Positions 16,797 to 25,635 of a stretch of 64,000 nucleotides of DNA are shown here, in pieces. The translations under genes and the position numbers were made by a program. Numbering within the stretch: position 1 is the first letter of the stretch; every line of letters starts with the position of its first letter. The stretch covers positions 62,001 through 126,000 of the forward strand of contig JAVLUG010000027.1 in the NCBI GenBank assembly GCA_031629035.1, read 5' to 3'. The stretch comes from MVYY01 sp012517575 (GTDB taxonomy: Bacteria > Bacteroidota > Bacteroidia > Bacteroidales > Paludibacteraceae). The notes beneath the pieces were generated by a model. It did not search any database. It saw only the letters and a program-made list of their open reading frames with translations, and was not told the DNA's origin.

Positions 16797-18692
16797 ATGG
16801 CAGAAAAAAAATTAAATTTATTAGCTGATTTTCCTCCGGTTTCCACGCAGGAATGGATGGATAAAATCATTGCAGACCTGAAGGGAGCAGATTTTGAGAA
16901 AAAAATGATCTGGAGAACCAATGAAGGTTTCAATGTCAGGCCTTTTTACCGCGAGGAAGACGTAGAAAATCTGAAAATAACAGAATTGTTGCCTGGTGCT
17001 TTTCCTTATGTGAGAGGTACAAAAGCCGATAATGAATGGTTTGTGCGTCAGGATATTAAAGTTGAAAATGCACAAGAAGCCAATGCAAAAGCGCTGGATA
17101 TTTTAAATCGAGGGATAAATTCCATAGGATTTCAACTCAAAAAAACTGATATCTCAAAAGAATTTATCGCTACTTTGCTTAAGGATATTGCAGCTGACTG
17201 TGTGGAGTTGAATTTCACGGTTTGCATTAGTAAGGCAGCCGAACTTGCCGATATTCTCTCCGAATATTTCATTGCCCAAAATTATGATGTAAAAAAATTG
17301 CAGGGTTCTATCAATTTCGATCCCATTAACCGCATGTTGCTGGCAGGGAAAAAACTGACAAAAGAAGAAATTGCTGAAAAGTCAAAAGCAGTAGTTCAGT
17401 CCATAAGCAGATTGCCTTTTTATCGGGTGATTGGCATTAATGCAACTACTATCAGCAATGCCGGCTCTACCATCACTCAGGAACTTGGTTACGCATTGGC
17501 GTGGGGAAACGAATATCTTTCTTTGTTGATTGATGCCGGTGTGGATAAAGCTGTTGCCGCAAAAAAAATAAAATTCAATTTTGGGGTCGGAAGCAACTAT
17601 TTTATGGAAATTGCCAAATTCCGTGCTGCACGCATGTTATGGGCATTGATTGTGGATGCTTATCAACCGCCCTGTCCCCGTCCCGACTGCCCCAATACAG
17701 TGAACGGAATTTGTAAATGTGCTGCGAAAATGCGTATCCACGCTGAAACGACCATTTTCAATCAAACTATTTACGATGCTTATGTCAATATGCTTCGCAC
17801 GCAGACTGAAGCCATGAGTGCAACCATTGCCGGCGTAGATTCTTTGTTGGTGCTGGGTTATGACACGGCTTTCAAAGCTTCCGACGAATTTTCGGAAAGA
17901 ATTGCCCGCAACCAACAATTGCTACTGAAAGAAGAAGCACACTTCAGTGAAGTTGTCGATCCGGCAGCAGGATCTTATTATATCGAAACTTTAACAACCG
18001 AAATAGCCAATCAGGCTTGGAAGCTTTTTCTTGATGTAGAAAATGAAGGGGGATTCCTTGCTGCCGTGCAAAACGGAAAGGTTCAACAAACGATCAAAAC
18101 AACAGCGAATGAACGTTTAAAAGCTATTTCGAGTCGGAAAGAAATTTTGGTTGGAACCAATCAGTATCCGAATTTATTGGAAACAGCAGCCGAGAAAATC
18201 GACGCGGAAGCTCAACAGTGTGCTTGTTGTCATCACGAAGAAGGAACGGAAAAACTTCTACCTTTGCGAGGCGCTGTGGAATTTGAAAGTTTACGCTTAT
18301 CCGTAGAAAAATCTTCCAAACGTCCAAAAGTTTTTATGCTCACCGTAGGAAATTTGGCCATGCGTTCCGCTCGTGCTCAATTTTCGGGTAATTTCTTTGG
18401 CTGTGCAGGATATGAAATTATCGATAATCTTGGATTTTCTTCTGTGGAAGAAGGCGTAAAAGCAGCGTTAGATGCTAAAGCCGAAATTGTGGTGCTTTGT
18501 TCGAGCGATGATGAATATGCCACGTTGGCTCCTGAGGCTTACAAATTGCTGAAAGACAAAACGATTTTTGTCGTAGCCGGAGCTCCTGCTTGTATGGAAG
18601 ATTTGAAAAAAGAAGGGATCGAAAACTTTATCAGTGTAAAATCCAACGTGTTGGAAACCTTGAAAGCATTCAACACTAAACTGGGTCTGTAA
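16797..18692 (+). CDS. mutA: Methylmalonyl-CoA mutase, small (beta) subunit
   Basis: A 631-residue non-catalytic partner of the B12-dependent mutase that interconverts succinyl-CoA and methylmalonyl-CoA, the route to propionate in these bacteria. It has the mutase TIM-barrel sequence (AKFRAARMLWALIV, EVVDPAAGSYYIETLT). The C-terminal Rossmann domain lacks the DxHxxG cobalamin motif, as expected for the small subunit. Two oddities are visible. A cysteine-rich stretch in the barrel has C293, C298, C306 and C308 (PCPRPDCPNTVNGICKC). A linker has QCACCHHEE with C475, C477, C478, H479 and H480. Either could bind metal. The large subunit gene is 1.76 kb downstream rather than adjacent. Confidence 0.95.
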   Translation: MAEKKLNLLADFPPVSTQEWMDKIIADLKGADFEKKMIWRTNEGFNVRPFYREEDVENLKITELLPGAFPYVRGTKADNEWFVRQDIKVENAQEANAKALDILNRGINSIGFQLKKTDISKEFIATLLKDIAADCVELNFTVCISKAAELADILSEYFIAQNYDVKKLQGSINFDPINRMLLAGKKLTKEEIAEKSKAVVQSISRLPFYRVIGINATTISNAGSTITQELGYALAWGNEYLSLLIDAGVDKAVAAKKIKFNFGVGSNYFMEIAKFRAARMLWALIVDAYQPPCPRPDCPNTVNGICKCAAKMRIHAETTIFNQTIYDAYVNMLRTQTEAMSATIAGVDSLLVLGYDTAFKASDEFSERIARNQQLLLKEEAHFSEVVDPAAGSYYIETLTTEIANQAWKLFLDVENEGGFLAAVQNGKVQQTIKTTANERLKAISSRKEILVGTNQYPNLLETAAEKIDAEAQQCACCHHEEGTEKLLPLRGAVEFESLRLSVEKSSKRPKVFMLTVGNLAMRSARAQFSGNFFGCAGYEIIDNLGFSSVEEGVKAALDAKAEIVVLCSSDDEYATLAPEAYKLLKDKTIFVVAGAPACMEDLKKEGIENFISVKSNVLETLKAFNTKLGL

Positions 18693-18763
18693 AGTTGCAA
18701 TTCATCACTGTCATTTTAAAAAAAGATACTCCATTCTAAATTTTCTGAACCAAAATTTGAAGA

Positions 18764-19666
18764 ATGAAAGAAAAAATAAAAAACGGAATTTTGGCAACAC
18801 GACCATGGTCTTTTCCCGCATCAACGATGCCTGCACTGTTGACCATTTCGTATGTTTTTTTTCTAAAAAACGAACTTGGGAATGATGTTAATTGGTGGTT
18901 TGGCGTATTGGCACTTTTGGGCGCAGCCATTTTCCAAGCCAGCGGGAATTTGATTGGCGATTATTTCGACTATCAATATCACGTTGACAGAAAAGAATCT
19001 TTTGGCTCCAGTCGAATGTTAGTTGATCAGATTTTTAAACCCAAAACGATTTTGCATTTTGGCATTGTTTTGCTGAGCATGGGTGTTGTGTTGGGTCTTT
19101 TTCTCTGTTATCGAACGGGAATCGATTTGTTGTGGATAGGAGCAATCGGCGTCGTGGCAACTTACTTTTATTACAAACTGAAGTTTGCTGCGTTGGGCGA
19201 CCTGACTATTTTTATTATCTACGGGCCGTTGATTGGATTGGGTACAGCTTACGTCATGACCGGACAACTTCTGTGGCTTGCAGTGGTATTGAATATCCCG
19301 GTTGCTTTTCTGGTAGTAAATATTTTGCATGCCAACAACACAAGAGACATTCGTGATGACGGGAAAGCCAACATAAAAACACAAGCCATGTTGTTGGGCA
19401 TCAAAGGAGCAAAAATTCAGTATGTTGTTCTGTGTATAGGAGCTTATGTGGGTGTAATACTGATGATTATTTTCAAAATGATTCATCCGCTTACTTTGCT
19501 GGTGTTGCTTTCGTTGCCTTTGGCAGTGAAAAACATCAAAAAAATGTTGACAGCAGAAATCAATAAACCAGAAAAGATTTTTGACTTGGATGCACAGACA
19601 GCACAGTTAGTACTTGTGTTCAGCTTGTTGTTTTCTATTTCAAATTTTATTGCAGCCTGGTTATGA
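18764..19666 (+). CDS. UbiA-family polyprenyltransferase (MenA-like)
   Basis: A 300-residue integral membrane prenyltransferase with about eight or nine helices. It contains the two Asp-rich prenyl-diphosphate/Mg2+ sites of the UbiA superfamily: NLIGDYFDYQYHVD near residue 65 and NNTRDIRDDGKAN near residue 190. MenA (1,4-dihydroxy-2-naphthoate prenyltransferase of menaquinone synthesis) is the most likely member, since Bacteroidales use menaquinone for fumarate respiration, but other UbiA functions cannot be excluded. No other men genes are nearby. It is placed between mutA and mutB, and its stop overlaps the next start by 4 bp. Confidence 0.82.
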   Translation: MKEKIKNGILATRPWSFPASTMPALLTISYVFFLKNELGNDVNWWFGVLALLGAAIFQASGNLIGDYFDYQYHVDRKESFGSSRMLVDQIFKPKTILHFGIVLLSMGVVLGLFLCYRTGIDLLWIGAIGVVATYFYYKLKFAALGDLTIFIIYGPLIGLGTAYVMTGQLLWLAVVLNIPVAFLVVNILHANNTRDIRDDGKANIKTQAMLLGIKGAKIQYVVLCIGAYVGVILMIIFKMIHPLTLLVLLSLPLAVKNIKKMLTAEINKPEKIFDLDAQTAQLVLVFSLLFSISNFIAAWL

Positions 19667-20277
19667 AAAAAATTATTATTCCTATACTGATTGCTATCAT
19701 TTTTTGGTTTGTCATGTTTTCTCCGTGGACCAAAGAATATGTTAACTTCTGGATGACCATGACAGCCGCCGGCTTAACATTAACATTGATGAGTGCATTT
19801 CTGGGGAAAGATTTCAAAAAGCAATTTTCGCTTTCGCTGAAAGATGTACTCATTGGTCTGGGGTCGGCTGTTGTTTTATACGTGGTGTTTTTCCTGGGCG
19901 ATTTTTTTTCAAAATTGCTGTTCGATTTTGCAAAAGACCAAGTTGGGCAAATCTACATGATGAAAGAAGGAGAAAATCCTTTGCTGTTAAGTTTATTGCT
20001 CATTTTTTTGATTGGCCCGGCAGAAGAAATTTTTTGGAGGGGATATGTTCAACGAATGCTGGAACCAAAATTCGGATCATGGGTAGCATTGATAGTTACA
20101 ACCTTGATTTATACTTTAGTGCATATCTGGTCATTTAATTTCATGCTCATCATGTCTGCCATGGTTTGCGGTGCATTTTGGGGATTGCTCTACAAATACA
20201 ATAAAAATCTGGTTACCTTGATAGTTTCACATGCAGTGTGGGATGTTTCCGTTTTTATCTTGTTTCCTATCGTGTGA
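19663..20277 (+). CDS. CPBP-family intramembrane metalloprotease
   Basis: A 204-residue membrane protein of the CPBP (CAAX protease and bacteriocin-processing, ABI) family, with about six helices. The motif EEIFWRGYVQR (EExxxR) and the later histidines in LVHIWSFNF and VSHAVWD are the expected glutamate/histidine active-site set. The start codon overlaps the prenyltransferase stop (ATGA), so the two are translationally coupled. In this family some members act on prenylated or lipid-linked substrates, which makes the pairing with a prenyltransferase noteworthy, but no substrate can be named. Confidence 0.87.
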   Translation: MKKIIIPILIAIIFWFVMFSPWTKEYVNFWMTMTAAGLTLTLMSAFLGKDFKKQFSLSLKDVLIGLGSAVVLYVVFFLGDFFSKLLFDFAKDQVGQIYMMKEGENPLLLSLLLIFLIGPAEEIFWRGYVQRMLEPKFGSWVALIVTTLIYTLVHIWSFNFMLIMSAMVCGAFWGLLYKYNKNLVTLIVSHAVWDVSVFILFPIV

Positions 20278-20451
20278 AAACAATGAAAAAAATCGCAAAC
20301 GAAATAACAGTGATTCAATTTTTAAAATTTTGATTATTAGTTAATTATATTATTTAAGAAAAAAAGTAAACATTGAAATAAGATATTTTCGATTGATCAT
20401 AGAATTTTTCTTTTTCATCGTCGAAATGTCTGATTCAAAAAACAAAAAAAT

Positions 20452-22581
20452 ATGAAACCGAATTTTAACAACATTGATGTCAGCAACATTACTTCGAGTG
20501 GAGCTGTAACGCTAGAGACCGAAGAAAATTGGATAACACCCGAACAGATTCCGGTAAAACCTTTTTATGAGAAAACCGACTGGAAAGGGATGGAACACTT
20601 ACATTATGCAGCCGGTATTCCTCCATTTCTGAGAGGACCTTACAGCAGCATGTATGTAACCCGTCCGTGGACTATCCGCCAATATGCAGGATTTTCCACT
20701 GCTGAAGAGTCCAATGCTTTTTATCGTCGTAATTTGGCTGCCGGTCAAAAAGGACTTTCCGTGGCATTTGACTTGCCTACACATCGTGGTTACGATGCCG
20801 ATCACGAAAGAGTCGTCGGTGATGTGGGAAAAGCCGGTGTGTCCATTTGTTCGGTAGAAGATATGAAAATTTTGTTTGATGGAATTCCATTGAACAAAAT
20901 GTCTGTTTCCATGACCATGAACGGTGCCGTTCTGCCTATTCTTGCTTTCTATATTGTGGCCGGGCTCGAACAGGGGGCTAAACTCGAAGAACTTTCCGGA
21001 ACTATACAGAACGATATTTTGAAGGAATTTATGGTGCGAAATACTTATATTTATCCACCACAATTTTCCATGAGAATTATTGCCGATATTTTTAAATATA
21101 CTTCGCAAAACATGCCCAAGTTCAATTCCATTTCCATTTCGGGTTACCACATGCAGGAGGCCGGAGCTACTGCTGACTTGGAACTGGCTTACACACTTGC
21201 CGATGGATTGGAATATTTGCGTACCGGTATCAATGCAGGACTCGATATCGATGCTTTTGCTCCCCGTCTTTCGTTTTTCTGGGGAATTGGGATGAATCAT
21301 TTTATGGAAATAGCCAAAATGCGTGCAGCCCGGCTTTTGTGGGCTAAAATAGTGAAACAGTTTCATCCGAAAAATCCAAAATCTATGGCGCTTCGTACCC
21401 ACTCCCAAACTTCGGGATGGTCGCTTACTGAACAGGATCCGTTCAATAATGTGGGACGAACCTGTATCGAAGCTATGGCAGCGGCGTTGGGACATACGCA
21501 ATCGCTGCATACCAACGCTCTGGATGAAGCCATAGCATTGCCAACTGACTTTTCGGCTCGTATTGCCCGCAACACACAAATTTATCTTCAGGAAGAAACC
21601 AATATCTGCAAGCAAATTGATCCGTGGGCAGGTTCTTATTATGTTGAATCACTCACCAAAGAATTGGCCGAAAAAGCTTGGAATTTGATTGAAGAGATTG
21701 AAAAACTTGGAGGCATGGCTAAAGCTATTGAAACCGGCATTCCGAAAATGAAAATAGAAGAAGCTGCTGCTCGTACACAAGCCCGTATCGATTCGGGGAA
21801 ACAAATTATTGTCGGAGTCAACCGATATACATTGGAAAAAGAAGAACCCATCGAAATCCTCGAAATCGACAACACTGCTGTACGTATGCAACAGATTGAA
21901 AGACTGAAACAGCTCCGTGCTTCCAGAAACAACGAAGAAGTACAAAAAGCATTGGACGCCATCACCGAATGCGCCAGAACCGGTAACGGCAACTTGCTTG
22001 AACTTGCTGTAGAAGCAGCACGCGTCAGAGCAACACTGGGCGAAATTTCCGATGCCTGCGAAAAAGTTGCAGGTCGTTATAAAGCAACCATAAGAACTAT
22101 TTCAAACGTGTATTCATCAGAAACAAAAAACGATGCAAATTTCCAGCGGGCTTCGCAGCTTACTGAAGAATTTGCCAAAAAGGAAGGTCGACGTCCACGC
22201 ATTATGATTGCCAAAATGGGGCAAGATGGGCATGATCGAGGTGCAAAAGTTGTAGCTACGGGTTATGCGGATTGCGGTTTCGATGTGGACATGGGACCGC
22301 TATTTCAAACTCCTGCAGAAGCTGCTAAACAGGCTGTGGAAAATGACGTCCATGTAGTGGGTGTTTCTTCACTTGCTGCAGGGCATAAAACTTTGATTCC
22401 GCAACTTATTGAAGAATTGAAGAAGCTGGGACGTGAAGATATTCTGGTTGTTGCGGGTGGAGTTATTCCTCCTCAAGACTACGACTTTCTTTACAAAGCC
22501 GGAGTGGCTGCCATTTTTGGACCCGGAACTCCCGTTACCAAGGCTGCCTGCACCATCATGGAAATGTTACTGGCCGACTAA
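20452..22581 (+). CDS. mutB: Methylmalonyl-CoA mutase, large (catalytic) subunit
   Basis: The 709-residue catalytic, cobalamin-binding subunit. The N-terminal TIM barrel includes RPWTIRQYAGFSTAEESN, GLSVAFDLPTHRGYD and RTHSQTSGWSLTEQDPFNN, the residues around CoA and substrate. The C-terminal B12 domain has D592-x-H594-x-x-G597 in GQDGHDRGAKV; the histidine ligates cobalt. With mutA it converts succinyl-CoA to methylmalonyl-CoA on the way to propionate. It lies on the same strand as mutA but is separated from it by two membrane-protein genes and a further 174-bp gap. A clear terminator follows. Confidence 0.97.
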   Translation: MKPNFNNIDVSNITSSGAVTLETEENWITPEQIPVKPFYEKTDWKGMEHLHYAAGIPPFLRGPYSSMYVTRPWTIRQYAGFSTAEESNAFYRRNLAAGQKGLSVAFDLPTHRGYDADHERVVGDVGKAGVSICSVEDMKILFDGIPLNKMSVSMTMNGAVLPILAFYIVAGLEQGAKLEELSGTIQNDILKEFMVRNTYIYPPQFSMRIIADIFKYTSQNMPKFNSISISGYHMQEAGATADLELAYTLADGLEYLRTGINAGLDIDAFAPRLSFFWGIGMNHFMEIAKMRAARLLWAKIVKQFHPKNPKSMALRTHSQTSGWSLTEQDPFNNVGRTCIEAMAAALGHTQSLHTNALDEAIALPTDFSARIARNTQIYLQEETNICKQIDPWAGSYYVESLTKELAEKAWNLIEEIEKLGGMAKAIETGIPKMKIEEAAARTQARIDSGKQIIVGVNRYTLEKEEPIEILEIDNTAVRMQQIERLKQLRASRNNEEVQKALDAITECARTGNGNLLELAVEAARVRATLGEISDACEKVAGRYKATIRTISNVYSSETKNDANFQRASQLTEEFAKKEGRRPRIMIAKMGQDGHDRGAKVVATGYADCGFDVDMGPLFQTPAEAAKQAVENDVHVVGVSSLAAGHKTLIPQLIEELKKLGREDILVVAGGVIPPQDYDFLYKAGVAAIFGPGTPVTKAACTIMEMLLAD

Positions 22582-22602
22582 ATGAACTTTTTTCTGAAAA
22601 CT

Positions 22603-22639
22603 AAAAACAGGCTTTTTCATAAGGAGAGCCTGTTTTTTT
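22603..22639 (+). terminator. Rho-independent terminator after mutB
   Basis: Stem AACAGGCT / AGCCTGTT with a 13-nt loop, followed by a run of T, 22 bp after the mutB stop codon. Confidence 0.85.
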
Positions 22640-22774
22640 GTTTCAGCAGCATAGATCACTTGTAATTTCTGTTAATTTAATATAAAAAATTAATTTGATT
22701 TTAAACTTTTTCTTTATTCACAAGTCCAATTAATAAAATTTCGCAGTTACAACAATTTTAAAAAATCAGAATTT

Positions 22775-23191
22775 ATGAAGAAGAATTTAATTTTAATGGT
22801 TGGTGCCTTGTTTTTGATAAGTGTGGCAAGCCACGCTCAAAATCAAAAAAATGTTTCTGACAAAGAAGGCACAAAAAAAGAAATGAGACAAAATGCACCG
22901 CAGAGAATGTCGGCTGAAAATCGCGCTGAATATTGGGCTAAAGAGCTAAATCTGACCAATGAAGAAAAAGGAAAAATTACTGAATTATTTAAAAAACAGG
23001 ATGAAACAAGAATGCAACAACGTTCCGATATGCAAAAATCAAGAGAAGAACGTCAAGCATTTATGGAAAGCCAGCGAAAAGCCAATGATGCAGAGATGGA
23101 GAAAATCATCGGAAAGGAAAAATTTCAGAAATACGATTCTATTCGTTCCGAAAGAATGCAGAAAATGAGAGACAGAATGAGAAATCGATAG
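22775..23191 (+). CDS. Periplasmic Spy/CpxP-like helical protein
   Basis: A 138-residue exported protein with signal peptide MKKNLILMVGALFLISVASHA. The mature protein is highly charged and helical, rich in Met, Arg, Glu and Lys (LNLTNEEKGKITELFKKQDE, RMQKMRDRMRNR). Its pattern and size fit Spy/CpxP/LTXXQ-type periplasmic chaperones or the DUF4890 proteins of Bacteroidetes. In Proteobacteria such proteins respond to envelope stress; here the role is unproven. It stands alone between two terminators. Confidence 0.75.
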   Translation: MKKNLILMVGALFLISVASHAQNQKNVSDKEGTKKEMRQNAPQRMSAENRAEYWAKELNLTNEEKGKITELFKKQDETRMQQRSDMQKSREERQAFMESQRKANDAEMEKIIGKEKFQKYDSIRSERMQKMRDRMRNR

Positions 23192-23296
23192 ATATTTTTT
23201 AAAGAGTTTTTAACAAGCAATTCGAAATTTGGCTCAAAATTTGTTTTGTGTTGAAAAGATTGTGTTGAAATTTAGGTATTAATTTTTAAGAAAAGC

Positions 23297-23331
23297 ACCT
23301 CCTGTGAGTAGCATAACAGGAGGTTTTTTTA
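23297..23331 (+). terminator. Rho-independent terminator after the Spy-like gene
   Basis: Perfect 9-bp stem ACCTCCTGT / ACAGGAGGT with a 10-nt loop, then seven T residues. It lies between the Spy-like gene and the convergent phosphoesterase gene. Confidence 0.85.
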
Positions 23332-23355
23332 TTGCTCTGCAAAAAGTTTTACCCA

Positions 23356-24471
23356 TCAGTATTTAAAATTAACGACAACAATTTCCGATTGTGTTCCAAT
23401 GCGATATGGAGGCCCCCACAATCCGAGTCCCGAAGAAACGTACAGGTGAGTTTTTCCCTTCTTGTAATAACCGTAGCCTGCTTCAAACACCCATTTCACA
23501 ATCAAATTGGCAGGGAAAACCTGACCTTCGTGTGTGTGTCCTGAAAGTTGTAAATCAACATTGTTTTGTACGGCTTCATTCAAGGCTGATGGCTGATGGT
23601 CGAGCAGGATAACCGGTTTGTCAGCAGCAAATGTTGACAAGAGTGTGGAAAGTTTTTTCCTGTTTTTATCCATCCTGTCTTTTCTCCCTGCCAGATAAAA
23701 ACTGTCATTAACCAGTAAAACGCTGTCAGTTAGTACTTTTATTCCTGAGCTTTCGTAAAATTGAAGTGTTTTTTGAAAATTTTCGGTGTAATACTCATGA
23801 TTTCCGGGTATGGCATAAACGCCTAAAGGAGCTTTCAGGTTTTCTAATTCTTCGTTCATTTTCTGATGAATCAATGGTTTCAGCGAACGATCACAAATAT
23901 CACCGGCCAACAAAATTATATCCGGTTGTTGATCGTTGATTAACCGAACGTATTTTTTTAAATAGTTTTTGTCGATATCATTTCCCAAATGAATGTCGCT
24001 GGCGGCTACAATTTTCATTTCTTTTTTCTGCAAGGGCTTATTGCTTTGCAATTCGAGATGCACAATTTTGGGATGATTGAATTTGTAGTTGCCTATGATC
24101 ATAGCTACTGATATAATCAACAGACCGGACATCATGCTCCAAAATCGAAATGTGGTCATTCCACCAGGAGCGAAATGAAACAGATAATTCACTAATCGAA
24201 CTGCATCAACCAGCAAAAAACAAAGGAAAAGGTAGGCCACCACCAGTAAGAATGAATAACCTGTGAAAGTTATGATTTTGGAGAGTGGCAGAGGCATGGA
24301 ATCGCCAAAAATTAAACCGACCATTGAACAAGCGAAAAGTAAAAGATAAACAATAAGATAAACTGGTCGGGCCGATGGATACAAGGCCAGTGATTGCCAG
24401 CCACGCAAGCCAACATATCCAAATAAGGCTGCAAAAATTGAAAATACAACAACAAAAAATCCGTACTTCAT
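23356..24471 (-). CDS. Membrane-anchored calcineurin-like metallophosphoesterase
   Basis: A 371-residue protein with four N-terminal transmembrane helices (first ~140 residues) and a calcineurin-type phosphoesterase domain. Metal-binding motifs appear in order: ASDIHLG, LAGDICD, PGNHEYY and LSGHTHEGQ. This resembles YkuE-like enzymes; the substrate, possibly a phospholipid head group, is unknown. The final strand contains SSGLGLWGPPYRIG, usual for this group. It is single-gene, leftward and convergent with the Spy-like gene. Confidence 0.9.
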   Translation of the reverse strand: MKYGFFVVVFSIFAALFGYVGLRGWQSLALYPSARPVYLIVYLLLFACSMVGLIFGDSMPLPLSKIITFTGYSFLLVVAYLFLCFLLVDAVRLVNYLFHFAPGGMTTFRFWSMMSGLLIISVAMIIGNYKFNHPKIVHLELQSNKPLQKKEMKIVAASDIHLGNDIDKNYLKKYVRLINDQQPDIILLAGDICDRSLKPLIHQKMNEELENLKAPLGVYAIPGNHEYYTENFQKTLQFYESSGIKVLTDSVLLVNDSFYLAGRKDRMDKNRKKLSTLLSTFAADKPVILLDHQPSALNEAVQNNVDLQLSGHTHEGQVFPANLIVKWVFEAGYGYYKKGKTHLYVSSGLGLWGPPYRIGTQSEIVVVNFKY

Positions 24472-24935
24472 AAATTCATTTTTTTATCAATCTGTGATTA
24501 ATTCTTATAATTCAACATTCGTGAAATAGAAAAATGCTCAATTGCCATTACAAACACAAAATAATCAAAAATTGTTTAACACAAACCGAAATAGAATTTT
24601 TTTTTTAATTTCAAAAAAATGGACAATTTGATGAAAAACAAAATTTCGGCATCAAGAGATAAAATTTTTGGAATTGTATATTCATAGCTTCTAATTTCAT
24701 CTGTGTTTTCTTGTCATGCGTAAAACCTTGTATGTCAATAATAAAAAACATTTTATTCTGATTTTATTAATTGTGAATCAAATCAAAATAATAGAATTTT
24801 GACGGCAGGTGTGAAATTTGAAAATTATCTTGTAAATTTGTTCTTTATATAAGATTTCATTCCGGTAACTTTTCAGGTTGCAGTTGTAAGTATAGATCAT
24901 GAGTTGCTGCAAGGATTAAACAAAATAATTTTTCC
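24472..24935. other. 464-bp AT-rich gap, divergent promoter region
   Basis: No gene, RNA or repeat is recognised. Both flanking genes point away from the gap, so it should hold two promoters. The only box found is TAAATTTG at 24833-24840 (plus strand), 96 bp before recX, without a good -33 element. The rest is AT-rich with homopolymer runs. Confidence 0.5.
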
Positions 24936-25409
24936 ATGAAAAAAGAATATTCTTTTGATGAACTTTTTCACAAGGCAGCTTCATACTGTTCTATTTCGGA
25001 GCATTGTATTTCGGATGTAGAAGAGAAACTTGTTGCTTGGAAAGTACCCGAACAGCAAAGAAAAAAGTTGATAAACAAGTTGTTGGAGGAAGATTTTATC
25101 AACGAAAATCGCTACGCTCTCGCTTTTGTGCGGGATAAATTCAGATTCAACAAATGGGGAAAAATTAAAATTGAGTTGTCACTAAAAGCCAAAGGACTGA
25201 ACCCCGAAATCATTCAAATGGCACTATCGGCAATTGATGAGGGTGAGTATCAGGAAATGTTGGCTTCCATTCTCAAATCGAAACTTGCTACACTTGAATA
25301 CGAATATGAGTACGAAAAGCAGGGAAAACTTTTTCGGTTTGCTCAAAGTCGAGGTTTCGAAATTTCGGCCATCGATCGGGCGCTGCGCTTGATGAATGAG
25401 ACTTTATGA
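24936..25409 (+). CDS. recX: Regulatory protein RecX
   Basis: A 157-residue all-helical RecX family protein that modulates RecA filament activity. Three-helix repeat signatures are visible: YCSISEHCISDVEEKL, EQQRKKLINKLLEEDFIN and NRYALAFVRDKFRFNKWG, the last typical of RecX. Length is normal. It is a lone gene here, and recA is not in the window. There is no SD sequence, only an A-rich leader. Confidence 0.92.
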   Translation: MKKEYSFDELFHKAASYCSISEHCISDVEEKLVAWKVPEQQRKKLINKLLEEDFINENRYALAFVRDKFRFNKWGKIKIELSLKAKGLNPEIIQMALSAIDEGEYQEMLASILKSKLATLEYEYEYEKQGKLFRFAQSRGFEISAIDRALRLMNETL

Positions 25410-25635
25410 GTACTGACAAAAATCTAAAAAATAAGTGTTTCGAATGTGCGAATTGAGAATCGGTAATGAACTTTCGTTTTACGTTGTGAAGAAAATTGCT
25501 ATTCAATGATCGTGTTTTTTTGGTATGAAGCATTTCGTTAAAATTGCCTTTTTTAGCAAAGCTTAAAGTGGAGCAAATAAGTGTTTTAAATACAGCTTAT
25601 TAAATTAAAATATTTTTTATTAAACTTCCAAACGC

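Noticed and set aside
20599..21615. Long antisense frames such as the one opposite mutB
   Set aside because: These are shadows of strongly coding genes; their translations show Cys/His/Ser-rich random composition and no domain.
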